Assembly: GCA_019429325.1 (NCBI GenBank)
Contig: JAHYJA010000012.1
Location: 1-37,337 of the forward strand
Direction: 5' to 3'
Length of the DNA stretch: 37,337 bases
Source: Bacteroidales bacterium
GTDB lineage: Bacteria; Bacteroidota; Bacteroidia; Bacteroidales; VadinHA17
Below, in pieces: positions 1 to 8,922 of the stretch; the first letter of the stretch is position 1; each line of letters begins with the position of its first letter. Position numbers and translations under genes: made by a program. The notes under the pieces are model-generated. The model saw only the letters and a program-made list of their open reading frames with translations. It ran no database searches and was not told the DNA's origin.

Positions 1-1016
1 GCGTTTTCTTCTTCCATATTATCACCAAAAAAGAGGGCGAGAACAAGGTCAGTTCCTATCTCAAATGACTCACTGCATGCCTGTTCGGCTATCTCAACCC
101 AGCCATCCGAAAAGAGGTGAAGGTCGGCCCGGTAATGATCGAAATGAAGAGCTCTCAGGATCCTGATCTCATTTTCAGTCAGGGTTCTCTGACGGTACGA
201 CCGGCAGGTGCCGATTGATGGAAGCTTTCTGGTTATTTCCGGGAATAGCCGGATCACGACTTTATCATCCCGGCTCTCTTTAGTGCCTGGGCTCCTTCCG
301 GTGCTGAATACTATTTTCTGGCGTATCCGCGCTCCCTTTTCGATTGTGACCGGATATGGTTCCGACAGGGGGGTGGAATAGGTTTTGTAAGAAGCATCTG
401 TCCAGTTCCTCTGATCCTCTGTCTCAAATATGTCTCCCTCAAACTCAATCCTGCAATTGACTCCGTGGGTAAACCATTGCATTGATTTGATATCCAGGAA
501 TATCTGATGAGGGCTTATCTCTTCGGGAAAGAATGACTGCTCTCTTAATCCACCTCCGTGTTCAATTATACAGTTGTTTCCGGCGCACCCTTCAACAGGA
601 TGAAGAATGCAGAGCCCGATCCTGTTCTTCTGAAAAGCTGTCATTGCTTCGCCTTCAAAAGTGCAGATTAAAGTGCAGTCAGATCTGCCTTCTAATCTGA
701 CATCGGCAACAAAATCGATCCCTCGCGAATTGTAATGTGCCCTGTACTTTATGAAGAAGGCATCAGTGCTGGTTTCAACTGTCTCGTCGCTTATAACAGG
801 ATTAATCGTTAGCCAATCACTGTCGCGCACCGCGGCGTATATCATTCGGATTAACTCATTGCCACCCGCTTTCACATACCGGATCGCACCGTTTTCATAA
901 ATCATTGACAGATCGCCTGCAAACACTTCGATATTGAGGTCATTTTCACAATGATTGCCGTGTAATAAATAATTGCTGTCCTTACTTGACAACAGTGCTG
1001 CCTGATCATTCATCAT
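1..1016 (-). CDS. Partial CDS (C-terminus runs off the window), D-apionate lactonase-like / putative sugar lactonase family
   Basis: Not in the ORF track because it has no stop in the window. My reverse-strand reading from ATG at 1016 is open to position 1: MMNDQAALLSSKDSNYLLHGNHCENDLNIEVFAGDLSMIYENGAIRYVKAGGNELIRMIYAAVRDSDWLTINP...NRIGLCILHPVEGCAGNNCIIEHGGG...ISPHQIFLDIKSMQWF. The pattern resembles the ApnL-like family from memory. The ATG overlaps the stop of the next gene upstream (ATGA at 1016-1013). Confidence 0.5.
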   Translation of the reverse strand, partial: MMNDQAALLSSKDSNYLLHGNHCENDLNIEVFAGDLSMIYENGAIRYVKAGGNELIRMIYAAVRDSDWLTINPVISDETVETSTDAFFIKYRAHYNSRGIDFVADVRLEGRSDCTLICTFEGEAMTAFQKNRIGLCILHPVEGCAGNNCIIEHGGGLREQSFFPEEISPHQIFLDIKSMQWFTHGVNCRIEFEGDIFETEDQRNWTDASYKTYSTPLSEPYPVTIEKGARIRQKIVFSTGRSPGTKESRDDKVVIRLFPEITRKLPSIGTCRSYRQRTLTENEIRILRALHFDHYRADLHLFSDGWVEIAEQACSESFEIGTDLVLALFFGDNMEEEN

Positions 1017-2560
1017 TTATCATTATTGATTAGCCTTAGGAACCAGTCATCCCCATGTGCGGGAGAAGTCAATCCTTTTCCGTCTTTTGTTTTTCCGCCG
1101 TTGATAATCTCCTGAAGATCACTTGCATTTATCCAGATGACCGAGTATTCTCCCTGTTCCGGATTCAGGTTCACTGTTCCCCCTTCCCCGAGATAGACAA
1201 GATATTCTTTCCCGGACAAGGCAAGGCAATAGCCATTGTCTGTAATTTCATTCATCGGACTCATTTTATAGTATCCGAGAGATTCAAAAAAATCGAGTGT
1301 ATTATGAAAAATTGCATGAATCTCATTATTTGCCATTTCAGGGTCAAGGGAGCCTGAGAATCCTGATGATGAATCACCGTTCATGTCGGCAAAATTTATC
1401 ATTGCCGCTGCCATTGTAGCCACTATTGTATTTTTCCTGATATCGCTGTTTGTATAGGTTGGATGATATTTATTTCCCGGCCAGAGTGTTTCCTGAGCAT
1501 AGAGTCCTTTTCCCCCTGGATGATTTCTCATCAACCCTTCATACAGTACTTTATGGTCGGTGGTTTTTGGCCCCTGCAGTGTAACAAAATCAAGCCATGG
1601 TTCATCCATGAATTCGCTGTCGCCTGTTGGAGTATGCACCGTAATGAGATTACCGGATTTGTTTAACTCCTTTATCCTTATACCTGCATTAATTATTTCT
1701 TCCCGCGTGAGGTAAGGGGAGTGTGGAAGGGTAGGTTCGGGTCCGCCCACATTAAACACTATGTTCCAGTATGGTGCAAGTCGGGCTATTGTATAACTTA
1801 GATAGAGTTCAAGCTTATCAGGATCAGTTGGAAAGTCAGAATTTCTGCCAAGGAATCCTGCAAATGGAAAAACAATTATCTTTCTGCCTGCCAGTTCATT
1901 CAGGACTTTCTCCATCCTGTCAAATTCCTCAGGAACAGGTATCTGCCTGTCAGAATCCCACAGACCTGGTGTCCTCCAGCCTTTGCCTCGTCCTTCAGTG
2001 TTTCTGTTGAGGTAATGACTGGCTATGGAGAGCGTGTTATACCTGTTCTCCTGCAGCCAGTCGAGAAACCTGTTCCGTTGAACATCGCTCCATTCATCAC
2101 CGGTTATAAGATTTGAAGTGTCGGCAAAAAACCTGTCACCAGCGTGAAAACTGCGCAGGAGGAGAGGCATGCCTGATGAGTATCCAAACCAGACAGGATT
2201 AGCCTCGTAAAGGGTTACCAACCCGGGAAGATCAGATTCATTGCACAAGAAAGTCCCTGTAAAATTTTTACTTCTATCTGAAAATTCAGCTGTGAATTTC
2301 CACCGGCCCGTCTGGTCAGGCATTAACCTTATTTTCCAGGTGTGGTTGCCGGCATAAAAACCAGGGAACCCAACAATAGTGCCGTCGGGACGGGTACAAA
2401 TAACATTAAGGCTGACATCCTCAAAAGGATTTGAGTATGTTCTTCTGTTTTCAATCGTTGATTCAAATATCTGCCAGATTCCTGTTTCCGTAGATTTTCT
2501 GCAACCGGATATCAGCAGGATTATCAGACATAAGGAATATATTATTCTGTGTTGTACCAT
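1013..2560 (-). CDS. DUF5060/DUF4038-type glycoside hydrolase-like lipoprotein (apiosidase/GH140-related superfamily)
   Basis: 515 aa ORF with lipoprotein signal (LLISGC), N-terminal Ig-like DUF5060-type domain (GFYAGNHTWKIRLMPDQTGRWKF), TIM-barrel motifs (NRYNTLSIAS, DEPWLDFVTLQG, YAQETLWPG) and a C-terminal collagen-binding-like domain. Confidence 0.7.
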   Translation of the reverse strand: MVQHRIIYSLCLIILLISGCRKSTETGIWQIFESTIENRRTYSNPFEDVSLNVICTRPDGTIVGFPGFYAGNHTWKIRLMPDQTGRWKFTAEFSDRSKNFTGTFLCNESDLPGLVTLYEANPVWFGYSSGMPLLLRSFHAGDRFFADTSNLITGDEWSDVQRNRFLDWLQENRYNTLSIASHYLNRNTEGRGKGWRTPGLWDSDRQIPVPEEFDRMEKVLNELAGRKIIVFPFAGFLGRNSDFPTDPDKLELYLSYTIARLAPYWNIVFNVGGPEPTLPHSPYLTREEIINAGIRIKELNKSGNLITVHTPTGDSEFMDEPWLDFVTLQGPKTTDHKVLYEGLMRNHPGGKGLYAQETLWPGNKYHPTYTNSDIRKNTIVATMAAAMINFADMNGDSSSGFSGSLDPEMANNEIHAIFHNTLDFFESLGYYKMSPMNEITDNGYCLALSGKEYLVYLGEGGTVNLNPEQGEYSVIWINASDLQEIINGGKTKDGKGLTSPAHGDDWFLRLINNDK

Positions 2561-2596
2561 TCTTTCAGTGTTGTGCGTTTGTGGTAAAACCAGATA

Positions 2597-3442
2597 TCAG
2601 AAAGTGAGGTTTTTCAGATATTCAGATGCCGATCTCAGGCAGGCAATTCCATCAGGGACATTATCCCGTTCAACCATATAGTGATTAATTCCCTGTGAAT
2701 AAGCTTCACTGAATATTGGCCGGAAATCGATAATCCCGCTGCCGGGACACTCAAAATCCATTGCCTCACCGGGGGCCATATCCTTTATGTGCAGGATATT
2801 ATATCGCCCCCTGTACTTCTTCAGGACCGACAGAGGATCGCCTCCTCCCTTTGCCACCCAGTATATGTCGAGTTCACATTTTACCAGCTTGCTGTCGGTA
2901 TTCGCCATGAGGTAATCGAAAGGGAGGCCTTCTTCCATCGGTATGAATTCCTTGTCGTGATTATGCCAGCAGAATGTGAGGCCATTCTCATGGCATTTCT
3001 GGCCCAGGATGTTCAGCCTTTCCGCACTTCTCTTACACTCATCGAGGCTGAATGGACCGCCCGTGTACCATGGCCAGTAGGTAACTGCGATCTTCATCCC
3101 AAGCTTACTGATCAGGTCAAAGCTCTTCATCAGTTCCTCGTCGGTGGCTGTGAAATTTATCCCGCCGGCAATTGGCTTAAGTCCGATCTCTTTGAGAAAG
3201 GCCAGATAGCTCTCAGCCGATTCGCCCAGGAACCCTCCTGTTTCAATTTCGGTGTATCCGAATGAGGCTGCCATTCTGAGAACAGCTTTCCAGTCGCCTT
3301 TAAGCTCACTCCCGATTATTCCTGAGATGAAACCAAAGTCTTTAAGCCTGTTCTGCTGCGGAATTGAGAAAATATCAGTTACAAATGCAGCCGAAGCGAT
3401 TACCGCGGCAGATCCTGTTATAAATTTTCGTCTTGTTATCAT
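2597..3442 (-). CDS. Sugar phosphate isomerase/epimerase (xylose isomerase-like TIM barrel) with N-terminal export signal
   Basis: 281 aa: MITRRKFITGSAAVIASAAF Tat-type signal; FCWHNHDKEF, CELDIYWVAKGGGDPLSVLKKYRGRYNILHIKDM motifs typical of the family. Confidence 0.8.
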   Translation of the reverse strand: MITRRKFITGSAAVIASAAFVTDIFSIPQQNRLKDFGFISGIIGSELKGDWKAVLRMAASFGYTEIETGGFLGESAESYLAFLKEIGLKPIAGGINFTATDEELMKSFDLISKLGMKIAVTYWPWYTGGPFSLDECKRSAERLNILGQKCHENGLTFCWHNHDKEFIPMEEGLPFDYLMANTDSKLVKCELDIYWVAKGGGDPLSVLKKYRGRYNILHIKDMAPGEAMDFECPGSGIIDFRPIFSEAYSQGINHYMVERDNVPDGIACLRSASEYLKNLTF

Positions 3443-3520
3443 TTTGTTCCTGATTTTGTTGTGGTTCTTAAGACAGAAGACAAATCAAAAATCAAAAAAC
3501 CTCGTTCCCTAGGCCCCATC

Positions 3521-3587
3521 GCTCCCTCGCTCCCTCGCTCCCTCGCTCCCTCGCCCCTCGCCCTGAGCCCTGTGCCCTGAGCTCCCT
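3521..3587. repeat. Short tandem repeat: four exact copies of GCTCCCTC (3521-3552) decaying into CCCTCGCCCTGAGCCCTGTGCCCTGAGCTCCCT
   Basis: Direct reading of lines 3481-3590; ends 1 nt before the stop codon of the Gfo/Idh gene (3589). Confidence 0.85.
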
Positions 3588-3588
3588 G

Positions 3589-4914
3589 CTAATATACCGG
3601 CAGTTTCCACGGTGACCTGTATAACGGAGAAATATATTCATTTGCCCTGGTACTGTTTGTGAAGCGGTTATTGGCATTGTCCCATAGAAGAACAGATTCT
3701 CCGCAACGGGCTGCAATATTGGGAATATGCACATGCAAAGCTGCTGCTCTTCCGGTTTCGGGCGGGCAGGCCGGTTTACTGCCACTTCTGATGCACTCCA
3801 GGAAATTCTTTACATGTTCTCCATGGGATTCTCTGCCTTCGGTGAACCTGTATTCTTCGGTTTTAGGTTTTTTTGCCTGACCGTCCCACTCCGGATAAAC
3901 AATAATCTTCGATCTGTCTGCTACGATAGTAGCATTATCGCCGATAAATGCAAATCCGTATTGCATCTCATAAGGGCCTTTTTCAACTCCGGCTGTCATA
4001 TCCCAGTTGATAACAAAGTCATCTTTCGGATATATTACTGTCATCGAGTCGAAGGTCTCCCGGCTCCTTGGCTCGCTGAAGGTGTTTGCACCGTAAACCA
4101 TGACTTTTTCCGGAGGCACATCAATATCTTTCGCCCATAAGCCTATGTCAAGCAGATGTACGCCCCAGTCGGACATAAGTCCTCCTCCATAGTCCCAGAA
4201 CATTCTCCAGATCCCGTGAAACCTCGTACGATTGAATGTTCTCGCGGGAGCAGGTCCCAGCCACATGTCAAAATCGACTCCCTCAGGTACCGGTTCATCG
4301 GGTACTGTCCTCTGACCTGTCCCGTATGCGAAATTGGCCCATATATTAATTCTCCTTAGTTTCCCGATACTGCCGTTCTTAATAAGTTCCATCGTCTTCT
4401 TAAAGACAAATCCGCTTCTTTGCTGCTGACCTATCTGAACAACACGGTTACCGTAATAAGAGGCGGCCTTTACCATTATATTACATTCCGCAATAGTATT
4501 GGCCATCGGTTTTTCGCAATAGACATGCTTTCCCGCCTGAAGGGCGTAAACTGTCATCAGGCAGTGCCAGTGATCGGGCGTGCCGACAATAACAGCATCT
4601 ATGTCTTTCTGTTCGAGTAATTTGCGAAAATCCTTATAGAGTTTCGGTTTCTGACTGTGATTCTTTAAAACATCAGATGCCCTGTTGTTGAGTACTGTCT
4701 CATCGACATCACATAATGCCACACAGTTGACACCAGGATTGGAGAGATGATGCTCAAGGATTCCGAATCCCATGTTTCTGCATCCTATGAGTGCCACATT
4801 AAGCGTATCAGTCGGAGAGACGCCTGCTGACCAGGCCCCTGACGGAATAATAACATTCAGCCCGAGTCCTGCGGAGGTTAGCGAAGTTCTGCGGATAAAT
4901 TTTCTTCGATCCAT
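3589..4914 (-). CDS. Gfo/Idh/MocA family oxidoreductase, Tat-type signal
   Basis: 441 aa: MDRRKFIRRTSLTSAGLGL signal; NVALIGCRNMG, DVDETVLNNR, VIVGTPDHWHCLMTVYALQAGKHVYCEKPMA (EKP motif). Confidence 0.88.
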   Translation of the reverse strand: MDRRKFIRRTSLTSAGLGLNVIIPSGAWSAGVSPTDTLNVALIGCRNMGFGILEHHLSNPGVNCVALCDVDETVLNNRASDVLKNHSQKPKLYKDFRKLLEQKDIDAVIVGTPDHWHCLMTVYALQAGKHVYCEKPMANTIAECNIMVKAASYYGNRVVQIGQQQRSGFVFKKTMELIKNGSIGKLRRINIWANFAYGTGQRTVPDEPVPEGVDFDMWLGPAPARTFNRTRFHGIWRMFWDYGGGLMSDWGVHLLDIGLWAKDIDVPPEKVMVYGANTFSEPRSRETFDSMTVIYPKDDFVINWDMTAGVEKGPYEMQYGFAFIGDNATIVADRSKIIVYPEWDGQAKKPKTEEYRFTEGRESHGEHVKNFLECIRSGSKPACPPETGRAAALHVHIPNIAARCGESVLLWDNANNRFTNSTRANEYISPLYRSPWKLPVY

Positions 4915-4926
4915 ATCTGCTAATAA

Positions 4927-5928
4927 TTAAATTATAGTTGCCCTGCTCATGGCAAGAAGGTTTTGATGCGGGGTAAGAACTGTTATCTCACAACCTGCTG
5001 CCAGTAAATATTTCTGATCCTTGTATTTTTCCACAAGCGACCTGGAAATAGCATAAACTTCATCTTCAGATTTGTCTTGTACAAGCACCGGATTAATATT
5101 GCCGCCGATTACAACCTCATTGCCCAGTTTTTCCCTTGCAAGATCTATATCAACCTGCCAGTCAAGGTCAATAATATCGGTATTGATTTCTTTTAATGAT
5201 TCAAGCAAATGTGTTATATCGCCACAAATATGCAGTTTGACCTCAGCTCCGCATTCATGGATAAAAGCAATTAATTCGGCATGACGATCTTTAATATAAA
5301 TATCGTATGTATCCCTGTCTATCTGCGAACAGATTGCATCACCCATCCCTATAAGATCACAGCCTGCTTCAATCTGGGCTCTGGCAAATTTCTTTGCTGT
5401 AATCATGCATTTATCCATAAGCAGGTTCGAAAAATCAGGATCTGTCATCAGACTGAGGAGCATCTCACTGACCCCTGCCAGATCGCATGCTTCGGCAAGC
5501 GGGCCCTCTATCCAGCCGCTTACAGGAACGGTCCCTTTAAGCAATTGCTGGTAGTATTCTGCTCCCTTTATCCTGTCGTAAGTTCGTTCACAATTGAATA
5601 CATCGGGGTCAGGGAGGTTTCTGACATCCTCAATTGTTCCCACAATCCTGTCAAGACAGCGTGGAACGCCCTCATCGATATAATCAATCCGGGCCCCGAA
5701 AGCAGAAGTTTCACGGTATGGATCCGATATAAGGCTGACCATATCGGTGTCAAAGTATTCCATTGCCCGGATATTGCTTTCAACCAATGTTTTATAATCC
5801 GAGGCAAATTTTCCGTATGTAGTATTGTTAAATCTTGCGGCAAAATGCATGAGTATCGGCCGGAAGAATACCTTTTCCTTATTCCCGTTACCTCTTAAGA
5901 GCGCATGATAAAGTTGTAGCTTATTCAC
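4927..5928 (-). CDS. Uroporphyrinogen decarboxylase (URO-D) family / corrinoid-methyltransferase-like protein
   Basis: 333 aa: RPILMHFAARFNNTTYGKF, GWIEGPLAEACDLAG, HECGAEVKLHICGDITHLLESL, GNINPVLVQ. Confidence 0.8.
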   Translation of the reverse strand: MNKLQLYHALLRGNGNKEKVFFRPILMHFAARFNNTTYGKFASDYKTLVESNIRAMEYFDTDMVSLISDPYRETSAFGARIDYIDEGVPRCLDRIVGTIEDVRNLPDPDVFNCERTYDRIKGAEYYQQLLKGTVPVSGWIEGPLAEACDLAGVSEMLLSLMTDPDFSNLLMDKCMITAKKFARAQIEAGCDLIGMGDAICSQIDRDTYDIYIKDRHAELIAFIHECGAEVKLHICGDITHLLESLKEINTDIIDLDWQVDIDLAREKLGNEVVIGGNINPVLVQDKSEDEVYAISRSLVEKYKDQKYLLAAGCEITVLTPHQNLLAMSRATII

Positions 5929-5983
5929 GAAAGTTTTTATCCCAAGTTAGAACAAATTCTGATAATGGCTTAATGTTTTGAGC

Positions 5984-7552
5984 TTAGAAATATACTTTAT
6001 TTCCCGGATCGGCTGTTGAATACAGGATAACATCTCCTGCTTCGACACGGTATCCTTTTGGAATATTCCTGGCTGTTAACCGGATGGTGTGCTTACCCTC
6101 AGGCAGGTCGTATTTCCATGCCACCTCGAGCCTGCGTATGCGGGACTGTGTCGGCATTTTCACAGTTTCAAGAAACACGTCATCAGCTAAAACATCGAAT
6201 TCAAGAGTTGCCTCGGGCATGTTACTTTCTTTGACAGCTCTGCCGGTTACAACAAAACCACAACCCTCCATTTCGAATGAAAGTTCGGGAGTCTCAGCAG
6301 TGAGCCACTTCCGCAAACCATGACGTACAGTAGGAAAAATACCCTCAAAGGCGACTTCGTACGGCACCTGTTGCGGAACCTGATATTTAATTAAAAGTTT
6401 GTCGCCTTCAGCTCCGCCGCCATTGAGTCTGATCATATCAGTGGCATGCCGGTATCCGGTCTCATACACCTTGTTGAGCGACATGTCGGTGTACCGGAAG
6501 TTCATATTTTCCACCTTTTCTATGCCCTGTTTCCAGTAATCGGGAATCTGGCTGTAACCTGTCATGGTTGCGAGGATACCGGCAGCATTGGCAGGGTTGC
6601 AGTCGGAATCGTAACCGCAGCGGGTGCTGATATCGACAGTTGCCCCGAAATCACCTTTGCCGTAGAGCAGTCCGATCACAATATAAGCCGCATTGATCTT
6701 TGCATCGATATTAAAAGGACGGAAAACGCCGTCAGGACATCCCTTATCAAAAGTCCATTTTTTTTGCGCTTCAAACCAGGCCCTTTTCCAGTCATCGGGA
6801 TCTTGTTTGTACCACCGGATAATATCAGCAATACATTTATGGAATTGGCTCTGCTCAGGAATGGTTTTCAGTGCTTCGGTAACGATGAATTCGATATCAT
6901 TGTAGACAAAGGCAAGGGCATACATCGCTGCGACATATATACCGCCATAAACGCCATCTCCATAATTCATTATGTGTCCGATCCTGTTGCCAATTCCGGC
7001 TGCCGTATTAACCATTCCGGGTGACATAAGGCCTGCAAAGTCGGCCTCAATCTGAAAGTCGATATCATCTGCATGAGGGTTGTTCTTCCAATGCCCCGAA
7101 GCAGGAGGCATTATTCCGTTCAGAATATTATACCTGGCGGCCTGATTGGCGTGCCACAACTGGTATTCAGCGTTTGCAAATGCCAGGGCATGCAACGAGT
7201 CAGGTGCATCCAGACCATGTTTCTCAAAAATGTCAACAAATGTCAGGTCCATATACACATCGTCGTACAGACCCGGAGAGTTTTCGTAATACCAGAGCAT
7301 CCGGGTATCGTCCCAGGGTATGGGTACGCGATCTCCGATCATTGTTCCGTTCCATTGAAATTCCGTAGGACCTCCATAAGTGCACCCTATTACCTGGCCT
7401 GCCCATCCTCCTTTTATTTTGTCCTGAAGAAGCTCAATGGGAATGGTTACAATTTCTCTTTCGGCGTATTGGACATCTTTTTTTTGGACCGTCTGTGTCT
7501 GGCAGGAGATTAAAACCGTTACCACGAGAGATAGTACTATAAGCTTTCTCAT
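5984..7552 (-). CDS. ADP-ribosylglycohydrolase family lipoprotein
   Basis: 522 aa: MRKLIVLSLVVTVLISCQTQ lipoprotein signal; IPIELLQDKIKGGWAGQVIGCTYGGPTEF, RCGYDSDCNPANAAGILATMTGY (DraG-type Asp cluster); C-terminal beta-rich extension. Confidence 0.8.
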   Translation of the reverse strand: MRKLIVLSLVVTVLISCQTQTVQKKDVQYAEREIVTIPIELLQDKIKGGWAGQVIGCTYGGPTEFQWNGTMIGDRVPIPWDDTRMLWYYENSPGLYDDVYMDLTFVDIFEKHGLDAPDSLHALAFANAEYQLWHANQAARYNILNGIMPPASGHWKNNPHADDIDFQIEADFAGLMSPGMVNTAAGIGNRIGHIMNYGDGVYGGIYVAAMYALAFVYNDIEFIVTEALKTIPEQSQFHKCIADIIRWYKQDPDDWKRAWFEAQKKWTFDKGCPDGVFRPFNIDAKINAAYIVIGLLYGKGDFGATVDISTRCGYDSDCNPANAAGILATMTGYSQIPDYWKQGIEKVENMNFRYTDMSLNKVYETGYRHATDMIRLNGGGAEGDKLLIKYQVPQQVPYEVAFEGIFPTVRHGLRKWLTAETPELSFEMEGCGFVVTGRAVKESNMPEATLEFDVLADDVFLETVKMPTQSRIRRLEVAWKYDLPEGKHTIRLTARNIPKGYRVEAGDVILYSTADPGNKVYF

Positions 7553-7639
7553 AATTGTTTATTTATAATTTAATACCTGTAATTTAATCCAGATCAGTTT
7601 GTTAAGTCGTTTTGCAGGTTCTCTTTTCACAGTATGGCT

Positions 7640-8820
7640 TTAATTATATGATCTTTCACCGATAATTAATACCCATGGGTTGTTATCGGGTGCTTTAAAA
7701 GCAGAATCAGGGGATGTCGTTCCCTGTATGGCGATCTCTCCGTTTTTGGGATTAAACCAGCAGAAAGAAAGGCCTTGGGGTACATTCCTGATCTCAATCT
7801 CCCCCCCGTTTTCAAGGTATGAAATATAGAATTTCCCTTCTTTGGCAAGAAGCGGTTTATTTGCATCGGTAAGATCCCATCTCTTTTCCATATCGGCAAA
7901 GTCAAAACCACCGAATGCACTTGAAACAAGCCCTGCATAATTACTGCCTTCCTGTGACATAGCTTCTCTCCACGACATCGGTGCATTTGTCCAGCTGTCC
8001 CAGCCGGGTTCGTCGGGCGTTATCTTCCATTGCCACAGGCATACTGCCCCGTAAACAACACCCATGGTACCGCCGTGCATAAGCTGGTTCCATGCTTCCT
8101 CACCCTGCCACCAGCCAAGACCGTTTTTACCGTTACCCATCCCTTCATAAGTGGGCTCTCCGTTCAGGTTTGCCTTTACAGGTTTGTTGTCGTACATCCT
8201 TTCAACCTTATGATATAGATGTAAACCATCGTGACCTGTCTGTGCCCATTGAAAATCAAGCCAGGGCTCATCCTGTCGGCTGCATACTCTTTTACCTGGC
8301 CCGTTGTTGCCCTGAAAGGAATTGACCATGGAGTATCGCCAACCACAAGAAAGGATTTGCCATTAGCATGAATAATATTGCGTTTTCCCTCCGACATTTT
8401 CAGGAGTCCACGTCTCAGAAGGCTGTTATTGCCGGTGTAAGTAACGGAGATCAGTGAACCTTTTTTACCGGAAAGACCTCTGTCATGAGGGCTGGAGAAG
8501 GTTGTCCAGTACCAGGTTGTGCCGGCATCCGGAGGTGAGAACCTGATTTTCCATGTGTTTCCTCCATCCCAGAAAGCCGGCCTTGTCAGGGTGTCCCCGT
8601 TTCCGTTCGTGAAGTATGCCCAGACATCCATATCCGTATATCCGTTATCGTAAGATGATTGTGATTTCAGCGTAATCTCATGGGTGGTCCATTGCTGAAC
8701 TTCAGGTGGTGGCAAATGATCGGCACAACTTGAAGTTATTACAACTGCAAATAACACTGCAAAAATGATCTTCCATGGCAACAGTTGGGTTTGGGTTTGA
8801 TTTAGTGTGTCTTTTTTCAT
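7640..8820 (-). pseudogene. DUF5060/DUF4038-type hydrolase, internally deleted and frameshifted
   Basis: ORF 8176..8820 holds the N-terminus (lipoprotein signal SSCADH, DUF5060-like, GDTPWSIPFRATTGQVKEYAADR); ORF 7640..8329 resumes in another frame at DEPWLDFQWAQTGHDG...NGEPTYEG. By comparison with the intact relative at 1013..2560, roughly 145 residues of the catalytic domain are missing. Confidence 0.8.
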
Positions 8821-8865
8821 TCGAGAATAACTTTTTTATGTTATTGTATATTAAGATGTTCGAAT

Positions 8866-8888
8866 CCCTGCCTGTCGGACAGGCAGGG
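8866..8888. repeat. Perfect 11-bp inverted repeat CCCTGCCTGTC-G-GACAGGCAGGG
   Basis: Direct reading; intergenic between 7640..8820 and 8923..10449. Confidence 0.85.
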
Positions 8889-8922
8889 TGTCAGCATGAT
8901 TTTATAACAGTTGGCATTCCTC

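Noticed and set aside
3492-3785. 97-aa minus-strand ORF with RGARERGSEGARER tail
   Set aside because: Overlaps the Gfo/Idh gene in another frame and its tail is encoded by the GCTCCCTC repeat.
5281-5898. 205-aa plus-strand ORF
   Set aside because: Antisense to the clear URO-D family gene; no recognisable motifs.
6446-7024. 192-aa plus-strand ORF
   Set aside because: Antisense to the ADP-ribosylglycohydrolase gene; shadow ORF.
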